Positions 33,431 through 44,659 of a DNA stretch of 64,000 nt are shown piece after piece; position 1 is the first letter of the stretch, and every line of letters starts with the position of its first letter. Origin of the DNA: Lolium rigidum (lineage: Eukaryota > Streptophyta > Magnoliopsida > Poales > Poaceae); NCBI RefSeq assembly GCF_022539505.1, contig NC_061508.1:61513754-61577753 (forward strand), read 5' to 3'. The translations under genes and the position numbers were made by a program. The notes below the pieces were generated by a model. It was not told the DNA's origin. It saw only the letters and a list, made by a program, of their open reading frames with translations, and did not search any database.

Positions 33431-34140
33431 CACTACAAGAAATATGGTGACGTACGACCCTCCATATTGGTCACTTAAAGGTCATTGTATGTCATCTATG
33501 ACCACGTCATGACCAATAATTGTTGGTCGCCAGTTGAGCGTCACTAACGGCGCACAACGACCTTTTTACTTAAATGGTCGTAGACGATTACGACCAAAAT
33601 TGATGGTCGTAAATTATATGACCAAAATGTTGGTCACCGGCTATTTGGCCTATCCACGTCAGATCCAACGTGGCAAATCCTACGTAGCAAATACATGACC
33701 AAATCAAATGGTCGTGCATCGAAATCAGCCCAATCCAGCCAGCCATCCACATGGGCCAAGCCTTTTCTTTTCTTCATCTCCGCCTTTTATAAGACATTTC
33801 TTTTTGGGCCATTGGCGTTTTACTATTTTAGGACTCAGCCTGTGTACAGTCCATTACTTTTTGGGCCTTCCCCTTTTGGATTCCTCTTCTTTTTGGGCCA
33901 CCGTTTTTTTACAATCTATTTCTTATTTGAGCCTAGCCATTTTCAACAGATCAGTCCCACTCTTTAGGTTCTTATTTCTCACAGTTTACCAACAACACAA
34001 TTTTCAAACAGAATAAGAGCACATACGAAATTCTAGAAATAGTAGCCAAAATTACGATAGTAGTCTTTTACACATTGTTCACAGAACCAGATTTGCTTAC
34101 TACAATATAACTGGCACTATTATAAGTAGCTACTCTTTGC
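33431..34140 (+). mobile_element. Left end of a Caspar-like CACTA transposon
   Basis: Starts CACTACAAGAAATATGG, the form typical of Triticeae CACTA (Caspar-type) ends. A subterminal zone with many copies of GGTCGT / ATGACCA / TTGGTCAC in both orientations follows to about 33720. The three bases before it (ATT) would be the target duplication. I find no matching TTCTTGTAGTG right end in the window, so the element either extends beyond 64000 or has lost its right end. Confidence 0.75.
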
Positions 34141-34151
34141 TTTGTGGGGCT

Positions 34152-35031
34152 TCAGGTTTCATCTTTCTTCGACCTGGAGCTAACATGGAGCTCCTGTAAA
34201 AGAGAGAAAACGCCACACTTATAGAGCTTGATGAACATAATATTTATTAACATGCGTATGATTAATTTAGCAAGGCAAAGATGGCAAGAATTACGGATAC
34301 TTAATCCAGATACAAGATACAGCCACTTCCATGTAGTAAAAGTGAAACCAATCTTAGGCAACTTCAAAGTAATTTAGCCGCTAGCTAAAGTGGCCCCATG
34401 TGACAGAGTGCAAGAAACTAACTGGATACATATACATATCTTCCCAAGGAATCTACTTTCCCTTTCACCGGACTAAGCACAACCTGCATGCAGATATCAG
34501 AAAAAGTCAGACAATATCCCTTCGACTTACCCACCACAGCTATTGCAACTAAACACAAAGACAAAACCGACACTTGTTGTTTTTGATCAATTGCATCTAC
34601 ATGTATTACAACTATACAAATGCTGAAATGCCAAACATGCAAGGTGGTACATCCGAGTGAGCATTTTGGGGTTCGAGTACAAGAAACCGGAACTGGTCCG
34701 GTTCCAAAATTCTTTCTTATCAACACAAGGATAGTTGATAGAGCAACATTTCCTGAGTCATGCAACAAATCAGCACGATTTAGGGGATATCTTTCCATAA
34801 ACAGCAGCACTCGCTGTCTTCTGGTTTTAAGAGAGGAACCAGAAACTCACCTAAACTTCGCTCCCTTCTCCTTGGCACACGGGTGGTATGGTGGAGATGA
34901 TCAGCCACTGCTGGTCCCACCAGTTGCAGGTCCAGGTGTTGATCCCCATCATCGAGAATCAGCACGTTACCCCTGTTCACATGCAAGGCAACCATGTAAG
35001 ATAAGTGTCTAGACACCAACTCGTCTACCAC
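34152..35031 (-). pseudogene. Unidentified leftward gene fragment inside the CACTA end
   Basis: A possible last exon at 34193-34152 encodes ELHVSSRSKKDET and a stop, directly after a CAG acceptor. Further right, - strand coding-like segments occur at about 34630-34810 (NRADLLHDSGNVALST) and 34840-34990 (GNVLILDDGDQHLDLQL, ending LGEFLVPLLKPEDSEC across a possible intron). Genes ending just inside a CACTA end are usual for this superfamily, but I cannot assign these to a known transposase or host family. Confidence 0.3.
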
Positions 35032-35421
35032 AGATACAGGCTACACACGATCTTGCATACGACGAATCAAGGACAACCAACAGCAAGCAAGCATAAGCCC
35101 GTTTCAGTCTCATATCTCAAATTATAAACTAACACGAGCATGTAGACTTCTTAAATTATGGTACACAAGTAGGTAACGGCAGGCACCTAGTTCATTGTGT
35201 GTACATAGCTAGCTAGATATGATATAAATATGCCTAGCTAAAGCCAAAATATAATAGAGCAAAATAAAATGGAGACCCTGGATATTCCAGGACCTCAGTT
35301 TCTATCTAACTCATGCTATTCAGGACCTCAATGCTGCTATGTTGCAACATTGCGCAGCATAACCACTTGGTCAAAGCCCAAAAAGACACATGCGGCTGAA
35401 ATAGGCACAATTGATAATAAA
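35032..35421. other. Short unassigned segment left of Helitron A
   Basis: AT-rich, no open frame of note. The base at 35421 (A) is the flank of the Helitron 3' end. Confidence 0.3.
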
Positions 35422-35433
35422 CTAGATTTAAAC

Positions 35434-35449
35434 GTGCGCCTTGGCGCAC
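35434..35449 (-). terminator. 3'-terminal hairpin of Helitron A
   Basis: Perfect 7-bp stem with a 2-nt centre, 8 nt before the CTAG terminus. Such hairpins mark the end of rolling-circle transposition in Helitrons; this is a transposition signal, not a transcription terminator. Confidence 0.75.
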
Positions 35450-36553
35450 GATCCCGTGAAAGTCGAATTGGACCACAACATGTTTAGCGGCGGTGAACAT
35501 TATTGTAGATAATGTTATATAGCAGGCTAAGAGAACAACCAGGTCCTCCTACCAAAACTCTTAGATTTTGGGTCGCATCTTGTCTGCTGTCTTTTGTATT
35601 GGTAAACGGATAATAAAACACTATGCTAGGTATCCATTTAAATCAATGATATGTAGCCTACATTATAGATATGTCTTGCAATACACACTGATGAATTAGT
35701 AAACAAAATACTCTGACATACATATGCTTCGGTCTTTGTCGAGGCTTTTCAACTTGTCTAGATGATTCGAGGTAAAGATGAACAATTTTTTTTTTTAGTA
35801 ATCGAGGAAAGAAAAATAGTGCGAGTTGTTCTTGGCGGTCGGCTACGGGGTCACCAGGCAACATCATCTCTACTCGATCGTTCATGGACGCCAGTGCCAC
35901 CACTGCGGCGGTGCCAAAATCAGATTCTCTGCAGCTACCTCGCGATGCATTTTGCAGGCGAGGCCGGTATCCGGGCTGGGGCGAAGCAGCTCTGCATGAA
36001 GATAGGGAAGCACGGAACTACGGCCCCTTGAGGTTGAGCAAGAGCAATGATTCCATTTGTTGGATCGCTTGCAAAGATTTGGTGAAAATTGTTGTGCTGA
36101 AGAAATCAAAGTGATAAAGTCAGAGGGCAACCAGCTATAACACTTCGAAACTTGCAGTCAGTTTGCTCATTCAGGTCAAATTGTTCATTGCTACCATAAC
36201 AGGTCAAATTGGTAGTTTGAAAACCCGGACCACAACCGTCAGAAACTATTTCATTCAGCTGAGCTGTAGCGTAGGCATGTCATCACATATAGTTTCAGTA
36301 GCAATGGAAAGTAGCATAAAAACAGGAAGCAAAAAAACTATCTTTTTATACGTCTGTCCATCCTAAACAAGCAAGACAATACATATCACACATTAGACAT
36401 TCAGAGCCAAATTAGACAACACACACTAACTGAAGATAACAAGAGAGGTAGATTAAAGACAATACAGCCACCAAAAACCTGAACATAAGATATACAGAAA
36501 GACAACAAACAATTAGAAACGGGCATCATACATCTAGATTCAAAGTATACACT

Positions 36554-36695
36554 TATTATTAATGGATGCCTTCATTGGTGATGCAAATACTGATGAAAGA
36601 AACACAAGAATTTATGAAATCTCATCGCTCCTGACCTATTATTAAAGGATGCCTTCATTGGTGATGCGAATACTGATGAAAGAAACACAAGTATT
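36554..36695. repeat. Direct duplication, ~58 bp, period 83
   Basis: 36554-36611 and 36637-36694 share TATTATTAA(T/A)GGATGCC, TTCATTGGTGATGC and ACTGATGAAAGAAACACAAG with few differences. It lies inside Helitron A. Confidence 0.8.
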
Positions 36696-36999
36696 AAAGT
36701 CTAGTATATATAGATTGAACTTCTTCAACTTGTACCACTCAGAATTGCCGAATGTATAGATAGACCTATTGTTGACCACAATATGCAGGTACTTGCACTG
36801 AAGAAAAATCGGCGATCAAACCCCACTGAAACCAGCCTCCAGTTCAGCCTATTGCTGTTCTTTGTCCACGGCTCGTTCGATAAAGAAGACCTGATATTGA
36901 TTCCCTCAGCTACCTAAAAATTTAGGCAATGGCCACTGAACATTATTTCAGCTAGAAGTATAAGAAAGAAAGAAATATATTGTAACTATTGCATGACTT

Positions 37000-39900
37000 T
37001 GTTTTAATCTGTTTTTAGGTAGATACATGATCAAACTTCAAACCACTGATCTTTGCATGTTATTTCCCGCAGCCATATAATAGAAAAGAAACGCAGGAAG
37101 CAATACTAATGAAGAACCATGAGCTAAGCAACTACGTAAACACTACAGAACAGTATACATGTTTCCAAATTGGGTTCATATAACTGGGCAATCATCCAAT
37201 AAGATTGGAAATTAGCTTTTCTGACCAAGTAGTACCTTAGGCCACCAGCTAAACAGATGAACTACACTACAAACTAAATGACTTCTCAGATTAGTTTCTT
37301 GCAACAAAGAATTGGGGCAAGCACGAGGTAGTTGACCCCCTTTACACAAACAACCCAGCAGGTCAGTGTGCAAACAGGAAACATTTGATTTATATGCACA
37401 AAATAACCAATTATGACACACTTGCCCTTCTATGAAGCTCAGTGATATGACAGCGAGAGCATTTACCTAATAAAAGATGAAAACTTGCACCTAAATAAAA
37501 TATCTCATCACCACTGCCTGACAGAACCTTTAGATTATACAGAAGTAATGCACATGAGTGTTCATCCGTCCTTATTATTATATGAAAGATATATTTCATA
37601 AGAAAAATAGAAAGCAACTTGTAATAGCAAGTAAATGATTATACGAAAAAGGAGTACAAATTCTTAGAAAAAAAGTGTGTCGCAATACGAAAGAGGTAGA
37701 CATTTGTGGTGAAGGAAATTAACCTTTTTCAGTTTTTTTACATGCTCAATGTGATTCCCCCGGTTGCTTTTGTTCTCTGAGAATCCGTACCTGTCACTTG
37801 AATTGGTAATGCAGAAAATTAACATCAGCAGGAAGAAGGTGTCATTCTGAAGATTTTATCGCTAATCTAATATACTATAAATCTATTCACCATGGATTAT
37901 TCAATTGAGATATAGAAATTTGTCTCCAATCTACATAATTTTTTTTTTGTCTAATCACATGAACTCTTGAATCAATAGGCATGCCACCATTGTGTAAGCA
38001 CCACCAAATGACAAGCCAAGTTAAATACGTAGTATATAAGAAAATAAGAATTCCGGATATCAACCTGTTGTTGCCATGTGAGTTATGAAAAAACGGCAAG
38101 CATGATGTAAGGGTATGAATGCATCATAACACCTTAAATGGTGCTACTACGAAGAAAATCCAGGAAACTCGTAAAAAACTACAGTACCATTCAGAAAATA
38201 GAGTACAAAACAAAAGCCTCATTTTGAAATAAAAGAAGTCAGTATAGATGTACGGCTTGTAAACAAAATCATTACTTTATTTCTCTGGATTATTTGATTT
38301 TTTTGTAGGTAGTAGAACAACTGCAGCAGCAGCGAAAAACAAATATTTGAGCTTGCATAGTTTTTTAAGGAAGAGGCCATACTGCTTTACTGAAGATGGT
38401 CATAGCAGCCTCCTTTTTCAAATTTAGACTTTGCGCTGCTTTCCTAACTGCCTCTCGTATCCATCAACGGATACAATTTCTTCATTTACAATCTGCGATG
38501 TACTAAACAGGGTAAGAACACCACTTACACGGAATAGGCCATCAACTTTGCTAAACTAATGCATATCTGGAATAGAACTTAAATTATGCAGAGTATGTTA
38601 AATGAAAAGCACCATAAAATGTACCACCTCTGCAAATAACTGGCTTCATATGTCAGCATGGGCAGCATCGACAACTACTTGAGGAATGCAGAGACGCACT
38701 TGAAATACCACAAAAGCTTTTGTTTCATCCTTGCTCCATTGTCCGTCAGCTACAAACTGCTGAAAGTTGCTGTCCTAAACACAATAGCTAATAAGGACCT
38801 ATGCTGTAAATATAATGGTGCAATAAAAAGTAAGTGTCTACTTCATTCCTCTGGCTAGCAAGTTCAGCATCCCGCTACCCACTGCGCTAATATAACTCGT
38901 AAAATAGCAGAAGTAATAGTCATAACAACAGGACACAGTACATGCCAAAAGAAAAGATACATCAAGAATGCCTAATAATTCAAGTATTATTGCCTAATCA
39001 TAAATAGAGGAGCATATATTATGGAAAGTGGAATTAGGTCATCTAATAATTTTTCAAAGGAAACGGCATGGAGTGGGATCCGCTAATCTTTTTAAGGGCA
39101 ATAGCCTGAACTAATATTTTAAGCATAGTGCCCTGAACTAAGTGCTCACCGCAAATGTACAGCTGAACAAACCAACATAACACGAATAGTTTGTTTACCA
39201 ATATCAAGACAAATTTAGGCAGAACAAGCAAGAACTGAGGGGGCATTTACACACATAAAACATATATAAGAAAAAGGCCTAGCTTTCACTAATATAGTTC
39301 TGGTCATGGACATCAACCTGAAGTGACAAAATATCATAAATCTCTCGGTGCCCAATTACACGAGCAACATCAGGATGTCAATTTCTATGATAATAAGTAT
39401 AATGTGTATTACCTGAAACCTTACCATCATTACCTGAATTTCCGATGATATCACTTGATAAAACAAAATAAGAATCCAGGATCAAGCATGGCAACAAAAG
39501 CGGCATCATTTATGGCAAGAAAAGATTTGAAAGATCACAAAGAAATAAGTAGAAATTATTAACATAAGCAACTTATTATATATTCTAGTAATTGATCATC
39601 ACGAGGAACAAAATTATGAGATATCAAAAAGTGCCTACAGGAATCATATATACAGTTGTTCTTATAAATAAAATGAACCAATACCAAGCAGAGAATAATA
39701 TACTTCTTATAAATAAAATGAACCAATACCACGCAATTGAAGATCGAACCACCTCTCAAATACCTACGGCCATGGAGAATATCTTAATTATACCATGCCA
39801 AAGAAGAAACATATCATTAGAGATTGCAAAATTTATTGCAAAGAGAGAATACCTCTCAGTTCTTCCCAATGGCAAATTGAAGCATCATATGTATTCAAAG

Positions 39901-41400
39901 TAGCCGTTTCAATCAGTACCTAAAATGCCACACTTCACTACAAAACAACCACACCAGTTGTATTTCTTCTTATTAACAAAACAAGACTGACAAAATAAAT
40001 TCAGGTGTTCAACACAGGGACATACCAGACCAAAATAATGTGCGCATGCGCCGGGCATCTGCTACTTCCACAGGCAGAGGAGGCGAAAAGTCCAACTCAT
40101 GTGGATCCCCACCGGCCGCTCCTCCTCGCGGCGGCACATCCAAACATAAAAAAGGCATTCAAGCACATGGATATTGGATATGAGCAATAAGACCAGATTG
40201 GATAAAAGTACTCAAAGTACAATGAAGTTGCATGAAATATGTACGTTTTCAATGGTTATGTATGGATGGATGTCGAACCATATGGAAATACTATAACCAG
40301 CAAGGAAAATCATTAGACCGGGGCACCTGAACCAAAATACATTGGAGACCAAACAATAAGAACTTCCATCTTCTTCCTCCAAAATACACCCGGAAAAGTT
40401 GTCCAAGAGTAAAATCACATGGCCATGAACAATAAACAATGTACCTAAATGGAAAAGAAATTGTTTCGTGGTAGAGAGCGAAACCCGGATAGAATTTCCA
40501 GCAAAACCAAGATAGAATTCAGTGTGTAGCATCACCTTATTTCTTGTCCATCTCTGCCAGCAATCGCACATAACAAGCATATCCAATAGTTGGTGACCAT
40601 GATACTCTACATCGAGTCCAACCTAGGGAATAAAGATATAGATTGAAGTAAACGGTGGAAACTCAAGGATCCAAACCATTGTGATCTCGTATAGCTTGGA
40701 GGTCATGTAAAATGCTCAGCCTGCTCGCTTATGGTTCAGTTCATGTCCTTTTGTAGCAGACCAAAACCTCGGCAAGGAGATCAAGAAGAGATTCAGGTTA
40801 TCTAACAATTGTGTTGGACAGAACATAAAAAAAATGTTAGTGATGATCAAAACTTGCAGCAAGAGAGGAAAACAGTTTTGACGTGGCTACGTGCGGAACC
40901 AAAACTGAAAAATTACATAGAAAAGAAACATCAAGTAGTAGTGCATTTGCTGTAGCAGTAATAAATCAGTACCCCTCTCTTACCTTTGTGACAACGCCAC
41001 CAATCCTGAAGGGTCTTAATCTAGTATGAACTACTACTATGCCATGTACCATGCTATCTAGTATGAATTGTCAAAGGTTTACTAATGTTAAACAAGGAAA
41101 CACTCAGAAACTCCATATGTCTGATGACCAGAATTTGAAGCAGGGTCATCATAATCCAGTAGGCATGTTTCAAACCATTATGGAGTCGAGCCCCATGTAT
41201 GGACCAAAATGAGCAGACAATCTACATATAAATATTGGAAGTATGAATATAGTCCCATCCCAATCAGTGCAATGACGATTCCAATTACCTTCTTTAATCC
41301 AAGAACCTCTTCATACTTCCAATCAAGAAATTAAAAGAGTGAATAACCTTCTTGGAATTTTGTCAAACACCTTGTTGGCATAGATAACCAGATCTGCACA
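37000..41400. other. Helitron A interior, intron-like DNA
   Basis: Long AT-rich stretch with short open frames on both strands, many T- or A-rich tracts and no frame over about 130 residues. It has the look of introns of a captured leftward gene. I could not identify exons with confidence. Confidence 0.35.
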
Positions 41401-41411
41401 AACAAACATAA

Positions 41412-41487
41412 CTTCTAGGGATTAAATTAGAGAGAGGTAGGGATTAAATTGGAGAGAGGTAGGGATTAAATTAGAGAGAGGGGGGGA
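41412..41487. repeat. Three ~25-bp tandem units
   Basis: AGGGATTAAATT(A/G)GAGAGAG followed by GT occurs three times in a row. Confidence 0.85.
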
Positions 41488-41636
41488 GAGAAGAGAGACA
41501 AATACGTTCCATGGGTGAGCTGTGGCAGTGTCCCCTCTATTGGAATCAGACCCGACGAACCAGGGGCGGAGCATTACGGCCCACAGGCGGCCGGCTAGGA
41601 AGACGACGACCTGCAGAAGGGTCTGAAGCAGCTCAC

Positions 41637-41682
41637 CTCGGATTGGCGTCCTCGCCGAGGACGAGGATGATGGTGGCGCCAT
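41637..41682 (-). CDS. Candidate first coding exon captured by Helitron A
   Basis: On - the ATG at 41682 opens a short exon (MAPPSSSSSARTPIR) ending at a consensus donor CGAG/GTGAGC (41637/41636). It lies downstream of a GC-rich leader and of the G-box at 41914. The serine-rich N-terminus does not identify the gene, and no second exon could be joined to it. It could be a captured gene start or a chance frame in GC-rich DNA. Confidence 0.35.
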
Positions 41683-41879
41683 GGAATCCCTCCCGGCAGA
41701 TCGATCTCCCGTGCGATGTGGAGCCGGCGGAGGCGCACAAGGTTGCAGCGGGTCGGGGGGAGGGGGAGGGGGGAGGGGAGGAGGCGAGGCGGCCGGCGGC
41801 GGGGCTGACGCGTGCGAGGAGGATGCGGAGGGGAATCGATAGGGTTCGTGTGGGGTAGCTGGTTGGCCGGGGCAGTTTT

Positions 41880-42032
41880 GCCTCATGCGAACCGTCCAGG
41901 CCAAGCACGCAGCGACACGTGGCCAAACCGCTGAACGCGAAACGAGCCGCGCGGCCAGCCCGTGCGCGCCCGGTGGCATATCGTGGATGGCCTCAGAGAG
42001 CCCCATGGGGGTGCAGCAATCATACCTTTAGA
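41880..42032 (-). promoter_or_regulatory. Conserved 5' end of Helitron A with G-box
   Basis: About 150 bp from the 5' terminus matches Helitron B (56856-57010) at roughly 70-75%, including CCCCATGGGGCTCTC, CGCACGGGCTGGCCGC and a G-box GCCACGTGTC (41923-41914) 109 bp from the end. The position is conserved to within one base. The G-box is a plant bZIP/bHLH site; promoter activity is inferred. Confidence 0.65.
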
Positions 42033-43748
42033 TACATCAAACAAAGAATTAGTTAGATCAGCACTTAGTGCCATGACAACTTCCTACTTACACAACTACC
42101 AAAACTGAACCAGCATCGTCATTGACAGCTCTATGGCCAGATCACAATTTAGCTGCAGAGTTACATGGCCATTGTATATCACAGCAGACCACATAGTCGA
42201 GACACATGGATACTCACCTAAACCACCGAGACGTAGACAAAGAAGACCACCATGGTTACCTACTCTGGCCAGCTTCAGCTCCACGTCTCCATCCTACAAA
42301 TATAACATGCACGCTTAATTAGTGCCAGCAATCACGTGTACAGGGCATGCCAATGAAATACCAAGTAATAGCTAGATCAGTAACTAGCAGCGAAAATGTG
42401 TATAAGAATTATTTTAATACAAGTAAATGGTTTATGCACTAATACATGTTACTGCATCTATAAGACTTATTTTAACATTACATAAGCTACTAATATACTA
42501 CATGTTGAGTAAGCAAGCAGCATCAAAAATATGTTGATGTCGACCTGCCCGTGATGTTGATGAGTACAACATTATGGTCCAACACTTTAAGTAAAAAATG
42601 CTGAGGAGATGGTTGCTGCTTAGTATAGCATAGTGAGGTCAGAACATCATAGAACGCAAAGCCAGCAATGTCTGTTTTATTAAATATTATTCATGCCGAC
42701 AATTTTATTGTTGAATCTAGGTGTTTATCCAAAAAAATGCAATGATCGGAACATCTCATTGAAGTTGATCTGTGAGTAACATATGCACATGATCCCTTCA
42801 AGTTCCATCGTTGTAAAGACTAAAGGCCATTCACAAGTAGATCAAAGGGTAACAGACATTGCCACACATTAGTTCAGATCTTTATAATTTGCCACACATT
42901 ACTTAGGCTTGTACTATTTGCCACACATTAGATTTTTTCCTTGCTAATTTTCCCTTTTTCTCCTTTTACAGATATATTCTTTTCTTTAACTCCCAAATAC
43001 AATATGAAATATGTACATTGGTACCGATTGATTGAAAAAACAGAGTCGGGAAACAGAGGCTCCAGAGATGCTACGGCGGGGGCGCCGCCGCCTGACCACC
43101 GCGGACGCAGCAGCAGCACCGCAGCCAGTGCCTGCCAGGGCACCACCACGTCCTCCCAGCGCAGGACGACAACAACCAGAACAGCTGCAATGCCCGTCTC
43201 CAAGACTCCAAGTACATGCCAGCCATGCCGATACTGAATGTGTTGGTGCTAACTTGAAGAGGGAGAGTGACTTCAACTAAATATGCAGAAATGGGACTAC
43301 TTCAAGGCAGCTTGCTCTTGCTTCCTGTCCGCATTAGTGCTTCAAATAAATGAACAGATCATGAAATTGTAGGCAACTTCAGCTAGCAAGAAAGCAAAAG
43401 ATACGTGGACAATTGAGTTTGTATGAGGTGTTCAGTTCAGGTCCTACGAAAGTTCAGCTTGTGCTCGGATGATCTCGGCAACATGATCAGGCCACGAATG
43501 CGTTGACATACCAGCTATCGGGTCCAGGAGCTATATTCTACTCAAGGTCTAAAATTAATCTCTAAGATCATTACTTACCAACTACCAGATCTTAGTGCCA
43601 CCTTCTCGATTGTGGCTGCTGTTCATTGTCGCTGATCATGGCGGCATCCGTGGTAGTTCGGCGGGCGGCGGCGGGCAGCAGCGTTGCTTCTGCGTCCATG
43701 GTAGTCCGGCGGCCGGCTGCGGCGGCGCTGCTGCGTCCGTGGTGGTCC
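42033..43748. other. Pre-insertion DNA between Helitron A and the inner CACTA
   Basis: Mostly AT-rich without genes; TTGCCACACATTA occurs three times at 42854-42928. Two GC-rich patches (43070-43230 on + and 43620-43750 on -) share a related segment, GACCACC(G/A)CGGACGCAGCAG, in opposite orientations. In the right patch the segment is repeated two or three times with a ~45-50 bp period. These look like fragments of captured genes. Confidence 0.4.
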
Positions 43749-43786
43749 GTCGGGGCAGAAGATCTGAGTGAAGTGCCCCGAGCGCA
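43749..43786 (-). pseudogene. Beta-tubulin-like exon fragment, distal part
   Basis: On - this continues the frame cut at 56698: RSGHFTQIFCPD aligns with the beta-tubulin stretch RSG-F-QIFRPDNF that follows LEPGTMDSV. Beyond D the similarity stops and low-complexity captured sequence follows. The CACTA element and its GCA duplication separate the two parts. No full tubulin gene is present. Confidence 0.75.
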
Positions 43787-43799
43787 CACTACTGTACGG

Positions 43800-44400
43800 T
43801 CCATATTTAGGGGCACTTCAAAGTGCCCCAATAGGTAGCCAAAGTGTCCCTAATTACTTTTAGGGGCACTATGAAAAGTGCCCCGGATACTTGTGTCCCT
43901 AAATGTATTTGGGGCACTTTGAATGAAATGTCCCAAATACATTTAGGGGCAGTTTGAAAAGTGCCTCTAAAGGTTTTTAGGGGCAGTTTGGAAAGTGCCT
44001 CTAAAGATTTTTAGGGGCAGTTTGGAAAGTGCCTCTAAATGTTTTTAGGGGCAGTTTGGAAAGTACCTCTAAATGTTTTTAGGGGCAATTTGAAAAGTGC
44101 CTCTAAAGGTTTTTAGGGGCAGTTTGGAAAGTGCCTCTAAATGTTTTTAGGGGCAGTTTGGAAAGTGCCTCTAAAGGTTTTTAGGGGCAGTTTGAAAAGT
44201 GCCTCTAAATGTTTTTATAGGCAGTTTAAAAAGTGCCTCTAAAGGTTTTTAGAGGCACTTTGAAAAGTGCCTCTAAAGGTTTTCAGGGGCACTTAGTGTT
44301 TTGCCTCTAAAGTTTTTTAGGGGCACATTGAAATTTGCCTCTAAATGTCTTTAGAGGCAGTTTGAGATGTGCCTCTAAATGTCTTTACAAGCTAGTAAAC
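43800..44400. repeat. Left subterminal repeat array of the CACTA element
   Basis: About 16 units of ~36 bp of the form TTTTTAGGGGCAGTTTGGAA followed by AGTGCCTCTAAA. Each unit contains a short inverted repeat around GGCA(C/G)TTT. Such arrays are where transposase binds in En/Spm-type elements. Confidence 0.85.
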
Positions 44401-44659
44401 AAAATGCTCCTAAAACTACAAGCATGACAGTGGTCATATTACAGTACTAAAAACATTACAGTACTAACATGCACATATTTGGTCAAAGTTAAGGTATAAG
44501 TCATATTACAGTACTAATAACAAATCACAGTGGTCACATTACAGTACTAACATGCACAGATGCATAACTTTGCAGTTTTGGAGGCATTGTCTTCCACAGA
44601 TGCATAAGACAGTATCTAAGCAGTTTTGATGTAACTATGCAGTAATTTGATGACAGTAT

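Larger units (their letters stand above)
35422..42032 (-). mobile_element. Helitron A (non-autonomous)
   Basis: Read on -, it starts TCTAAAGGTATGATTG at 42032 (preceded by A) and ends in a 16-nt hairpin GTGCGCCAAGGCGCAC (35449-35434), 8 nt, then CTAG at 35425-35422 followed by T. This is the Helitron rule: 5' TC, 3' hairpin plus CTRR, insertion between A and T, no target duplication. The same two ends occur in Helitron B. The 6.6-kb interior has no Rep or helicase motifs that I can see, so it would need an autonomous partner. It contains exon-like captured sequence, GC-rich near its 5' end. Confidence 0.8.

Noticed and set aside
34077..34110. Possible further element ends of the form CACTA or its reverse near 34.0-40.0 kb
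   Set aside because: Several chance matches to CACTAC exist (for example 37141 and 39936), but none is followed by GGTCGT-type subterminal repeats or paired with a target duplication.
41422..42006. 194-residue - strand frame read as one protein
   Set aside because: It runs through the Helitron 5' end, a leader and beyond a consensus splice donor at 41636; only the short exon from 41682 was kept, at low confidence.
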